41,080 nucleotides of DNA, taken from NCBI GenBank assembly GCA_031274715.1, contig JAISPT010000032.1, forward strand, positions 1 to 41,080, read 5' to 3'. The translations under genes and the position numbers were made by a program. Of the stretch, positions 1 through 6,509 are shown in pieces (the stretch's first letter is position 1; each line of letters begins with the position of its first letter). Under the pieces are notes generated by a model that did no database searches, was not told the origin of the DNA, and saw only the letters and a program-made list of their open reading frames with translations. The DNA comes from Azonexus sp. (GTDB lineage: Bacteria; Pseudomonadota; Gammaproteobacteria; Burkholderiales; Rhodocyclaceae).

Positions 1-888
1 CCAATGAAAGACCTCCTGCCCGGCCCAGCCGGTGGGCCGGGGATCGGCATAGGCGCCACTCAGATCGGCGCGACGGCGGGTGTAATCGACATCGCTGCTG
101 GCCCAGACGCCGGTGACCAAGCGATCGTCGAGCGAGAAGACATTGAGATGCTCTTCATCGATCTTGTGGCCGGGTGGGTAATAGGTCAGCGCCCGATAGG
201 CTTCACTTTCCGTTTCCTGCCAGGCGCCGGCCTGGTCGGCGAGGACCAGCTGGTGCTTGCCGTCCGCATGCTCGAACCACCAGGCGATACCCCATTCCTC
301 ACAGAGACGGGCGAAGAAAGCGTAGTCGGTCTCGTTGTACTGGACCTGGTAATCGCGTACCGGATAAGCGCCGGCATCGAGACGCTGATCGACGGGGAAA
401 GGGTAATCGGCCAGTAACTGATCGAGCAGTTGGACGACGGACATATCCTGGAAGATCTTGCAATCGCGGGTCAGCGTGGCGAGCCATAACCAGGGACGCA
501 AGGTCAGGCCATAGACATGGTGTCGTCCCTCTTCACGCAGGTAACGGGCTTCGCTGACCAGGGCGGAGATTTGGCGCACGCCGGCGCCGCGATTGGCCTC
601 GGTGTCGCCCGTGGCGCCGGGGGTGTAGTGGCCTTGGCCTTCGAGTTGGATGGACAGCGTGATTTCACGGCCGACGCGTTCCGACAGGTCGAGGTCGGCC
701 CCCGGGCCGGACACCTCACCCACGGCTTCCGGGGTCTTGAGTTCGAGGACATACGCGAACAGCTCGCAGACGCTTTCCCGACCCCGCAAGCGCACCGGAG
801 TCAGCGACGAATCGCCCGACTCGGACGGCAGCGCCGGACCACTGACCGTTAGGGTGCGCGAAGCAGAGGAAAGGGATGTGCTTGGCAT
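1..888 (-). CDS. vgrG: Type VI secretion spike protein VgrG, N-terminal 296 codons (runs off left edge)
   Basis: This is an open frame on the minus strand from an ATG at 888 to the window edge with no stop, so the 3' part of the gene lies outside. The translation begins MPSTSLSSASRTLTVSGPAL. It carries the gp27-like features of VgrG/Rhs-Vgr proteins: a segment with LRGRESVCELFAYVLEL, then a DCKIFQDMSVVQLLDQLL segment, then the hallmark QVQYNETDYAFFARLCEEWG followed by WWFEHADGKHQLVLAD. In the family this forms the trimeric tip hub of the T6SS tube, which is ejected from the cell and may carry effectors. The C-terminal needle and any effector extension cannot be seen here. No other T6SS gene is in the window, so it may be an orphan vgrG island. 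A TACAAT hexamer at 930-935 on this strand is a possible -10 element. Confidence 0.9.
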   Translation of the reverse strand, partial: MPSTSLSSASRTLTVSGPALPSESGDSSLTPVRLRGRESVCELFAYVLELKTPEAVGEVSGPGADLDLSERVGREITLSIQLEGQGHYTPGATGDTEANRGAGVRQISALVSEARYLREEGRHHVYGLTLRPWLWLATLTRDCKIFQDMSVVQLLDQLLADYPFPVDQRLDAGAYPVRDYQVQYNETDYAFFARLCEEWGIAWWFEHADGKHQLVLADQAGAWQETESEAYRALTYYPPGHKIDEEHLNVFSLDDRLVTGVWASSDVDYTRRRADLSGAYADPRPTGWAGQEVFHW

Positions 889-1064
889 CAGCGGGACTCC
901 GAGGGACGGGCATGTCGTATGGGAATCGCATTGTATGACGTTTGTCGGCGTCTTGGAGCGCTTCCGGCGGGGCGCCGCATTGTTTCAGCTTGGTCGCCCG
1001 AGTAGACATCATGCAACCTGCCGTCAAGAGAGACGGACTTCAAACCTGAGACGCTACCGGAACT

Positions 1065-1901
1065 CTAGCTTTTCAGCGCCAAGGCGCGCTCGTAGAGCGC
1101 ATTTTTCGCTGCCCCGGTGATTGCCGCCGCCAGTTTCGCCGCCTGCTTGACCGGCAGCCCATCGGCCAGCAGCAGCTTGAGCACCCGCTCGCCTTCGCCG
1201 CTGTCAGCCCCGGCCGGCGCACCGGAGACGAGCAGCACGAACTCGCCGCGCTGGCGGTTAGGATCGGCTTGCAGCCAGCCTAGCGCTTCACCCAGCGGGC
1301 CGCTGTGGATGCTCTCGAACAGCTTGGTCAATTCGCGGGCGATGACCAGGGTGCGCTCGCCGAGTACGGCAGCCAGGTCAGCAACGGTTTCCAGTACGCG
1401 GTGCGGTGCCTCGTAAAAAACCAGGGCACAGGGCTGGGCCCGCAATTCCTCAATGGCCTGTCGGCGCTGCCCGGCCTTGGCCGGCAGGAAGCCGTAGAAC
1501 AGGAAGTGCTCGTCAAGCAACCCGGACGCCGACAGGGCGGTGACTGCCGCACACGGACCGGGCAGCGGCACAACCCGACCGCCGGCTGCTCGCACAGCGG
1601 CAACGACGCGGGCTCCAGGATCGGAAATACCCGGCGTACCGGCATCTGAAATCAGCGCCACCGACTCGCCGGCCTGCAGCCGCTCGACGATGCGTGCCGC
1701 CGCCGCCTGCTCGTTGTGGCGGTGCGCCGGCAGGGTGCGCGCCGATGAGCCGAGCTGCTTGAGCAGCGGCGCGCTGTGCCGAGTGTCCTCGGCGGCAACC
1801 CACGGCACCCGACGCAGGATTTCCTCGGCGCGACGGGTCAGGTCGGCCAGATTCCCGAGCGGCGTCGGGACGACATACAATGCGGCACATTCTTCTGTCA
1901 T
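1065..1901 (-). CDS. rsmI: 16S rRNA (cytidine1402-2'-O)-methyltransferase RsmI
   Basis: A 278-residue protein of the SAM-dependent tetrapyrrole-methylase fold, normal length for RsmI. In the family it 2'-O-methylates C1402 in the decoding centre of 16S rRNA. Visible signatures are the N-terminal LYVVPTPLGNLADLT strand-loop, AEDTRHSAPLL, the LISDAGTPGISDPG loop and LPGPCAAVTALSASGL, followed by FYGFLPAK and YEAPHRVLETV. The start at 1901 (MTEECAALYVV) is preferred because the conserved fold begins directly after it. A longer upstream reading would run back through yraN. It diverges from yraN with only about 10 bases between the two starts. In E. coli the same neighbours (rsmI, lpoA, yraN, diaA, dolP) occur, but no lpoA is present here. 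Confidence 0.95.
   Translation of the reverse strand: MTEECAALYVVPTPLGNLADLTRRAEEILRRVPWVAAEDTRHSAPLLKQLGSSARTLPAHRHNEQAAAARIVERLQAGESVALISDAGTPGISDPGARVVAAVRAAGGRVVPLPGPCAAVTALSASGLLDEHFLFYGFLPAKAGQRRQAIEELRAQPCALVFYEAPHRVLETVADLAAVLGERTLVIARELTKLFESIHSGPLGEALGWLQADPNRQRGEFVLLVSGAPAGADSGEGERVLKLLLADGLPVKQAAKLAAAITGAAKNALYERALALKS
1853..1881 (+). promoter_or_regulatory. Candidate promoter for yraN inside the rsmI coding start
   Basis: A TACAAT hexamer at 1876-1881 (5 of 6 to the sigma-70 -10) has TTCCCG 17 bases upstream at 1853-1858 (3 of 6 to the -35). The yraN ATG follows at 1912. Because yraN and rsmI diverge with about 10 bases between starts, any yraN promoter has to lie inside rsmI, and this is the best match I see. 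It is weak on the -35 side. Confidence 0.3.
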
Positions 1902-1911
1902 TCGACGGCAC

Positions 1912-2274
1912 ATGCGGGCAAAAACCGACGATACCACCACGACGCGCGGCCGCGAAGCCGAGGCCGCCGCTGCCCGCCATCTGGAGCGCCATGGCTTACG
2001 CGTGGTGGCGCGCAATTTCCGCATCCGCGGCGGCGAGATCGACCTGATCTGCCGCGACGGCGCAACGCTGGTCTTCGTCGAGGTGCGCCTACGCCGGAAC
2101 GGCGATTTTGGCGACGCCGCCGCCAGCATCACTACCGCCAAGCGCCGGCGCATCGTGCTCGCCGCCCGCCACTACCTGGCTGGGCAGTCGGCGGGCGACT
2201 GCCGCTTCGACTGCGTGCTGTTCGACGGCGAACGCCTGGAATGGCTGCGCGATGCGTTTGCTGCCGACACCTAG
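1912..2274 (+). CDS. yraN: YraN family protein (UPF0102, endonuclease-like fold)
   Basis: A 120-residue protein matching the UPF0102/YraN family in size and motifs: GREAEAAAARHLERHGLRVV, then RNFRIRGGEIDLICRDG and LVFVEVRLR. This is the PD-(D/E)XK-like core (E...D...EVR) of the family, whose exact role is unsettled. Some members have been linked to DNA processing. The ATG at 1912 is the only methionine that fits the domain, and upstream frame is shared with rsmI on the other strand. The stop codon TAG at 2272-2274 lies inside the CTAG that forms the left tip of a palindromic repeat element. The last residues (WLRDAFAADT) may therefore be set by the element's insertion. It is followed after the repeat by gmhA/diaA, as in the classic yraN-diaA-dolP order. 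Confidence 0.9.
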   Translation: MRAKTDDTTTTRGREAEAAAARHLERHGLRVVARNFRIRGGEIDLICRDGATLVFVEVRLRRNGDFGDAAASITTAKRRRIVLAARHYLAGQSAGDCRFDCVLFDGERLEWLRDAFAADT

Positions 2275-2542
2275 AGCGGTTTTGATTCAGGTGCGTACAT
2301 TTGTAGGTTGGTGGTGAGCGTAGCGAACCCCAACGTGCTGTGAAACCGCAAAGAACGCACAGAGTGCAAAGAAAAACATCCGCATCTTTGTGTTCCTTAC
2401 GTTCTTTGCGGTTTCTTGTACAGGCGACCCTTTTTCGGTGTTAGGACAACCCCTTTTCGCCACCTTTTCGGTTTGGCTGTTGGGCTTCGCTTCGCTCACT
2501 CCAACCTACGATCCGTACAGAATCGAACCGAAACCGCTCTAG
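2271..2542. repeat. Nested palindromic, MITE-like non-coding element
   Basis: This fills most of the 371-base gap between yraN and gmhA. The ends are inverted: CTAGAGCGGTTT at 2271-2282 and its complement AAACCGCTCTAG at 2531-2542. Inside each end sits a hairpin with the core GTAGGTTGG...CCAAC (2303-2334 on one strand, 2479-2509 on the other). The outer arms therefore form an imperfect inverted repeat of about 60 bases. The centre is a second palindrome: GAAACCGCAAAGAACG at 2342-2357 pairs exactly with CGTTCTTTGCGGTTTC at 2400-2415. No transposase is present, and a short minus-strand frame inside it has no recognisable features. It looks like one short dispersed repeat inserted within another, or a compound element. 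Folding on either strand would give long hairpins. Confidence 0.75.
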
Positions 2543-2645
2543 CCGGCTGCCGTGGCTATCCTGAATCCGTGGCGGCGGGTTCGCTACGAGGTCTTCGCCG
2601 AGCGGTGATGTAGAATGGCCGGCTTGCATCTCCGTTAGCCAGACC

Positions 2646-3236
2646 ATGGATTTGATTGCCCGCGTCGCCCAGCATTTCGCAGATAGCGTCCAAACCAAAC
2701 AACAGGCGGTCGAGGCACTTTCGCCGCCGATCGCCGCCGCCATCGAGACCCTCACCGCCTGTCTGGTGAATGGCGGCAAGATTCTCGCCTGCGGCAATGG
2801 CGGCTCGGCCGCCGACGCCCAGCATTTCGCCGCCGAGTTGATCGGCCGCTTCGAGGCCGAACGTCAGGAACTAGCGGCCATCGCGCTGACTACCGACACC
2901 TCGATCCTGACCGCGGTGGCCAACGACTATGCGTTCAACCAAGTGTTTTCCCGTCAGGTGCGCGGACTCGGCCATGCCGGCGATGTGCTGCTGGCCATCT
3001 CGACCTCTGGCAACTCGGCCAACGTTATCGAGGCGATCAAGGCAGCGCACGAGCACGACATGCACGTCGTCGCCCTGACCGGCCGCGACGGCGGCCAGAT
3101 CGGCGAGATGCTGCACAACGATGACATTCATCTGTGCGTGCCGGCCGAACGGACGGCGCGCATCCAGGAAACCCATCTGCTGATCATCCATTGCCTGTGC
3201 GATGGCATCGACGCACTACTTTTGGGAGTTGAATAA
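2646..3236 (+). CDS. gmhA: SIS-domain phosphoheptose isomerase / DiaA-type protein
   Basis: A 196-residue single SIS-domain protein. GmhA converts sedoheptulose 7-phosphate to heptose 7-phosphate for LPS, while its paralogue DiaA binds DnaA and stimulates replication initiation. The sequence closely resembles DiaA overall (RFEAERQELAAIALTTD, LGHAGDVLLAISTSGNS, ARIQETHLLIIHCLCD), and the yraN-x-dolP position is that of diaA. However, the residues corresponding to the GmhA metal and catalytic site are all present: His60 and Glu64 in QHFAAELIGRFE, Gln174 and His182 in IQETHLLIIH. As I recall E. coli DiaA, the Glu64 and His182 equivalents are replaced there. With rfaE2 two genes downstream, an active isomerase role is likely, perhaps with the DiaA role as well. 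It is coupled to the next gene by a TAATG overlap. Confidence 0.85.
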   Translation: MDLIARVAQHFADSVQTKQQAVEALSPPIAAAIETLTACLVNGGKILACGNGGSAADAQHFAAELIGRFEAERQELAAIALTTDTSILTAVANDYAFNQVFSRQVRGLGHAGDVLLAISTSGNSANVIEAIKAAHEHDMHVVALTGRDGGQIGEMLHNDDIHLCVPAERTARIQETHLLIIHCLCDGIDALLLGVE

Positions 3237-3895
3237 TGCACAAGACTAAGCTCGTCCTCGCCACCGCTGCTCTGCTCGCGTTTCTGCCGGTGCTCCAAGG
3301 CTGTTTACCGGCTGTCGTCACCGGTACCGCGGTCGGCGTCATGGCGGTCCACGACCGGCGCTCGGCCGGCACCCAGGCCGACGACGAGGCGCTCGAATGG
3401 AAAGTGCGGGGGCGCCTGCCTGAGCAGTACAAGGAGCAGTCCAACGTCAGCGTCACCGTCTACAACAAGCGCCTGCTGCTGACCGGCGAAGTCCCCAGCG
3501 CCGAGGCCAAGGCGGCGACCGAGGCCGCCGCACGCACCGTCGACGGCCTGCGCGAGGTGTTCAACGAACTTGGCATCGGCCCGCTCTCCAAGCTCGGCAG
3601 CCGCAGCAACGACAGCTACATCACCTCCAAGGTCAAAGCCCGCCTGGTCGATTCGAACCAGCTCTCGGCCAATCATGTCAAGGTCGTCACCGAGCGTGGC
3701 ATCACCTTCCTGCTGGGTATCGTCAACGAGCGCGAGGCCAAGGCCGCGGTAACCGTCGCCCGCACCACGGCCGGTGTGCTGAAGGTGGTCAACCTGATGG
3801 AGATCATCGACGAGGCCGAGACGCGACGCATTGACGACCAACTCCTCGGCACCCGCAACTCGCCGCCGGCGTCGGAGCCGGCCGAAAACCGCTGA
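3236..3895 (+). CDS. dolP: BON-domain outer-membrane lipoprotein, DolP/YraP-like
   Basis: A 219-residue protein with a lipoprotein signal peptide (hydrophobic stretch at residues 5-20, lipobox LQGC with Cys23). Two BON domains follow, about residues 48-115 (ending TVDGLREVFNEL) and 125-195 (VKARLVDSNQL through TTAGVLKVVNLMEI). The tail is short and Pro/Glu-rich. BON lipoproteins of this type bind anionic phospholipid at the inner face of the outer membrane. In E. coli DolP supports envelope integrity and BAM function. Its ATG overlaps the TAA of the isomerase gene by one base, so the two are almost surely co-translated. The position after yraN and a DiaA-like gene supports the DolP assignment over other BON proteins. 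Confidence 0.88.
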   Translation: MHKTKLVLATAALLAFLPVLQGCLPAVVTGTAVGVMAVHDRRSAGTQADDEALEWKVRGRLPEQYKEQSNVSVTVYNKRLLLTGEVPSAEAKAATEAAARTVDGLREVFNELGIGPLSKLGSRSNDSYITSKVKARLVDSNQLSANHVKVVTERGITFLLGIVNEREAKAAVTVARTTAGVLKVVNLMEIIDEAETRRIDDQLLGTRNSPPASEPAENR

Positions 3896-3955
3896 TCTTC
3901 CGCCACGGCGTCCCATCCGGCGGCGCTGCAGCCCGCGTAAACCGACCGATCCACC

Positions 3956-4444
3956 ATGACCTACGCCCCGCCGACCTTCGAAGCCAAGATCTGCTCGCCC
4001 GAACAACTCGCCGTCCGCGCCGCCGCGCTGTCCCGGCCACTGGTGTTCACCAACGGCTGCTTCGACATCCTGCATCGCGGCCACGTCACCTATCTGGCGC
4101 AAGCTGCCGCGCTCGGCGTGGCAATGGTGGTAGCACTGAACAGCGACGCCTCGGTCCGCCGCCAAGGCAAAGGTGACGACCGCCCGGTCAATACGCTGGA
4201 CGACCGTTTGGCGGTGATGGCCGCCCTCGCTTGCGTATCGCTGGTCACTTGGTTCGACGAAGACACGCCGCTACAACGCATTCTCGATTGCCAACCGGAG
4301 ATTCTGGTCAAGGGCGGCGACTGGCCCGTCGAGCGCATCGTCGGCGCGCCAGAAGTGCGCGGCTGGGGCGGCAGCGTGCACTCGATCCCGTTCATTCACC
4401 AGAAATCGACGACGGCGCTGCTGGAAAAAATCCGTCGCCTGTAG
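3956..4444 (+). CDS. rfaE2: D-glycero-beta-D-manno-heptose 1-phosphate adenylyltransferase (stand-alone HldE C-domain)
   Basis: A 162-residue cytidylyltransferase-fold protein. It carries the nucleotide-binding FTNGCFDILHRGHVTYL block (HxGH at residues 40-43), LNSDASVRR, and the LVKGGDW and FIHQKSTTALLEKI motifs of the RfaE domain II family. It transfers AMP from ATP to heptose 1-phosphate to give ADP-heptose for LPS inner core. In many betaproteobacteria the kinase (rfaE1) and adenylyltransferase are separate genes, and the size here fits the stand-alone form. It lies 60 bases after dolP on the same strand. Together with the isomerase-fold gene upstream it makes a partial ADP-heptose set. 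Neither the kinase nor the phosphatase gene is in the window. Confidence 0.92.
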   Translation: MTYAPPTFEAKICSPEQLAVRAAALSRPLVFTNGCFDILHRGHVTYLAQAAALGVAMVVALNSDASVRRQGKGDDRPVNTLDDRLAVMAALACVSLVTWFDEDTPLQRILDCQPEILVKGGDWPVERIVGAPEVRGWGGSVHSIPFIHQKSTTALLEKIRRL

Positions 4445-4487
4445 GTCTGCCGGCGCTAGCAAAGTGCAATTGATCTGCCCGTTTGCA

Positions 4488-4521
4488 CCGTCACAATACT
4501 GTCATCTAGTTTTCACAGAAT
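4488..4521 (+). promoter_or_regulatory. Candidate Pho box and promoter for the mgtC-like gene
   Basis: Three 7-base repeats are spaced 11 bases apart: CCGTCAC (4488-4494), CTGTCAT (4499-4505) and TTTTCAC (4510-4516), with spacers AATA and CTAG. The first two form an 18-base match to the PhoB consensus CTGTCAY-AWAW-CTGTCAY with one mismatch. A CAGAAT hexamer at 4516-4521 starts ten bases after the first box and fits a -10 element, as in PhoB-activated promoters that lack a -35. The ATG of the MgtC-family gene lies about 45 bases downstream. A separate 6-bp inverted repeat (GTGCAA/TTGCAC) lies just upstream at 4464-4488. Confidence 0.55.
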
Positions 4522-4565
4522 GAGTGGATTTCGCCGCCGTTGAGGCTGGCAGTAAGGAAATTCGC

Positions 4566-5282
4566 ATGGCGGCACTACACAACATCAATCTAATCTCTCT
4601 GCTCGATACGCTGCTGAGTTTGACTGCTGCCTTCGTACTCGGCGGATTGATCGGTTTCGAACGGCAATACCGGCAACGCACGGCCGGGTTGCGCACCAAT
4701 GTTCTGGTGGCGGTCGGGGCGGCCGTGTTCGTCGATGCGGCGAACCTGTTGACCGGCAGTGAAGGCGCGGTGCGCGCCATTGCCTATGTGGTTTCGGGTA
4801 TCGGTTTTCTGGGTGCCGGGGTCATCATGCGTGAAGAAGGCAATGTGCGCGGCATCAATACCGCCGCCACGCTCTGGGGATCGGCGGCGGTAGGGGCGGC
4901 GGCGGGAGCTGATCTGATTCTCGAAGCGACGCTCGCCACATTGTTCGTGCTCGCGGCGAACACGCTGCTACGCCCGATCGTCAACACCATCAACCGCAAG
5001 CCGCTCGATATGGAATCGGTCGAGGTAACGAACACGGTCTACGTGATTGCCGAGCGCATGCACCAGAAGAAAGTCATGGCCTTGCTCGGAGAAGAACTGG
5101 AGCGCAGCGACTACCCAACACGCGATCTCGACATCCATGCCTTTGGAGAGGATGAGGTCGAAATCGAGGCAACCTTGGTCGCGACATCGGTCGACGGGGA
5201 TGAACTGGATGCGCTGGTCAGCCGACTAGCGGCCTTGCCCGCAGTCAAGCAGGCGTTCTGGAGCCCAAGCACGACAGAGTAA
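4566..5282 (+). CDS. MgtC/SapB-family inner-membrane protein
   Basis: A 238-residue protein. Its N-terminal half is hydrophobic with about four or five membrane segments and the family motifs GGLIGFERQYRQRTAGLRTN, AIAYVVSGIGFLGAGVIMR and RGINTAATLWGSAAVG. A soluble C-terminal domain of roughly 90 residues follows (from VEVTNTVYVIAER), resembling the ACT-like domain of longer MgtC proteins. MgtC of Salmonella supports growth in low magnesium and inhibits F-ATP synthase, but many homologues have unknown roles. ATG 4566 is chosen over an upstream GTG at 4524 because AAGGAA at 4554-4559 is well placed before it and the hydrophobic region starts soon after. The upstream Pho box suggests phosphate-starvation control. 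A compact hairpin CGGCC-TTC-GGCCG lies downstream at 5324-5336. Confidence 0.85.
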   Translation: MAALHNINLISLLDTLLSLTAAFVLGGLIGFERQYRQRTAGLRTNVLVAVGAAVFVDAANLLTGSEGAVRAIAYVVSGIGFLGAGVIMREEGNVRGINTAATLWGSAAVGAAAGADLILEATLATLFVLAANTLLRPIVNTINRKPLDMESVEVTNTVYVIAERMHQKKVMALLGEELERSDYPTRDLDIHAFGEDEVEIEATLVATSVDGDELDALVSRLAALPAVKQAFWSPSTTE

Positions 5283-5377
5283 AGAAGCACAGGTGTTGCG
5301 CGCCGAATTAGGCTTGTATCTACGGCCTTCGGCCGCCACTTACCGCAAACATTGGCAGATATCCAGGAAGGGCCTGC

Positions 5378-5797
5378 ATGAACCAGACAAGCATCTTTTG
5401 GCCCGTTATGGCCTTGGTCGGCTGGACGCTGGCTGTGCTACTGCTTATTCCCTACCAGCGATTCAAGGCAGTGTTTGCCGGCCAGGTCACAGCGGGCGAT
5501 TTCAAACACGGCGAATCCTCCAATGTCCCGTTGGTCGTCAGTATTCCCAACCGGACCTTCATGGATCTGCTGGAGGTTCCAGTCCTTTTCTACGTCGTGT
5601 GCCTCGTCTCCTACGTCACGCAGAACATTACTTCCGGGACAATCATGCTGGGCTGGACCTATTTCGGCTTCAGAGTGGCGCACAGCCTTGTGTATCTCAC
5701 CTACAACCATGCCGTTCATCGCTTCCTGGCCTTCGCGGCAAGCAACGTGGTGTTGGTCATCATGTGGGCAGGTTTGCTGCTAGCTCTCGCCAAATGA
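5378..5797 (+). CDS. MAPEG-family membrane protein
   Basis: A 139-residue protein with four predicted membrane segments, at about residues 7-25, 65-84, 90-108 and 115-136. It has the MAPEG-type pattern of a charged loop after the first helix (YQRFKAVFAGQV) and a FGFRVAHSLVYLTYNHAVHRF segment. The family includes glutathione S-transferase-like and eicosanoid enzymes. Bacterial members are often uncharacterised, so no substrate is proposed. AGGAAGGG at 5365-5372 is a good ribosome binding site five bases before the ATG. By eye the gene is lower in GC than its neighbours, as is the transglutaminase-like gene beyond it, so this stretch may have been acquired. It stands alone, with the next gene convergent on the other strand. 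Confidence 0.8.
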   Translation: MNQTSIFWPVMALVGWTLAVLLLIPYQRFKAVFAGQVTAGDFKHGESSNVPLVVSIPNRTFMDLLEVPVLFYVVCLVSYVTQNITSGTIMLGWTYFGFRVAHSLVYLTYNHAVHRFLAFAASNVVLVIMWAGLLLALAK

Positions 5798-5884
5798 ACC
5801 AAGCTCTCGTTACGCAACCGCCTTCTACCCCCGCCGACTTTCGTCGTTAGAGCGGCGGCGCAGCCGTCCGCCTTGAACGCAAGC

Positions 5885-6463
5885 TTAGGTCGCAAGCTCG
5901 ATGTCTGGAAGATTGGCAAGCACTTGGTCATAGCTGCCGTAGCGTTCCAGAACTTCTACTACAAGCTGCAATGGTTCGGCCCAAATTTCCGGCAGGTTTC
6001 GTTCTTGCGGCTCCCTGATTGGGAAGGCCAGAGACTCCTTGGGAGGATGAAACTGCGCATCCACGCCGGGCTTGTTTCCTCTTGCGTCAACGCGGTGCCA
6101 ACCGAAGTCTTTGAGATAGACGGCATTCAGGCCGTGAAGGCAATAAGGTGCGCCACTGCCACTTACCGACAGGCGCTGATAGCAGAGCCCGGCAGGAATA
6201 CCATTGGCTCTCAGCAGTGCAGCAAGCAAATGGCTTTTTGCATAGCAATAACCCGTCTTGTACTGCAAGACATCCGAGGCTTTGCAAGTCACTGGGTTGA
6301 GCTTGAAATCGGAGCTATGGCGAATTTCGTCCCTGACGAACTCGAAGCACGTCCGTACAAGACTGATTTCGGAATCTGCGCGAATCGCTAGCTGACGAGC
6401 AAAATGTCCGACTTCCGGCGAATCGAAATCAATGTACTTGCTGGCGGAAAGATAGCGTTGCAT
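5885..6463 (-). CDS. Transglutaminase-like (papain-fold) protein
   Basis: A 192-residue cytoplasmic protein (no signal peptide) starting MQRYLSASKYIDF. It shows the transglutaminase-like core: the helix with GYCYAKSHLLAALLRANGIP containing Cys73, a YCLHGLNAVYL strand with His110, and GWHRVDARGN with Asp126. This is the complete Cys-His-Asp triad, so it is probably an active protease or peptide/amide hydrolase-like enzyme. The substrate is unknown. The start at 6463 is the first methionine before the conserved domain, and longer readings overlap the HDOD gene. It follows the HDOD gene by 46 bases on the same strand and could be co-transcribed. Its GC content looks distinctly lower than that of surrounding genes, a sign of possible transfer. 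Confidence 0.82.
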   Translation of the reverse strand: MQRYLSASKYIDFDSPEVGHFARQLAIRADSEISLVRTCFEFVRDEIRHSSDFKLNPVTCKASDVLQYKTGYCYAKSHLLAALLRANGIPAGLCYQRLSVSGSGAPYCLHGLNAVYLKDFGWHRVDARGNKPGVDAQFHPPKESLAFPIREPQERNLPEIWAEPLQLVVEVLERYGSYDQVLANLPDIELAT

Positions 6464-6509
6464 GCGGCCTAACGATGAACGATCCGCCGCGCCAGCAGCC
6501 CCCCGTACC

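Noticed and set aside
2287..2499. A 70-codon minus-strand frame inside the palindromic element
   Set aside because: It is read entirely through repeat arms and hairpins, and the peptide has no recognisable feature.
3305..4165. A 286-codon minus-strand frame opposite the dolP-like gene
   Set aside because: The plus-strand BON lipoprotein has clear domains and a lipobox. The opposite frame is Gly/Arg/Val-rich shadow.
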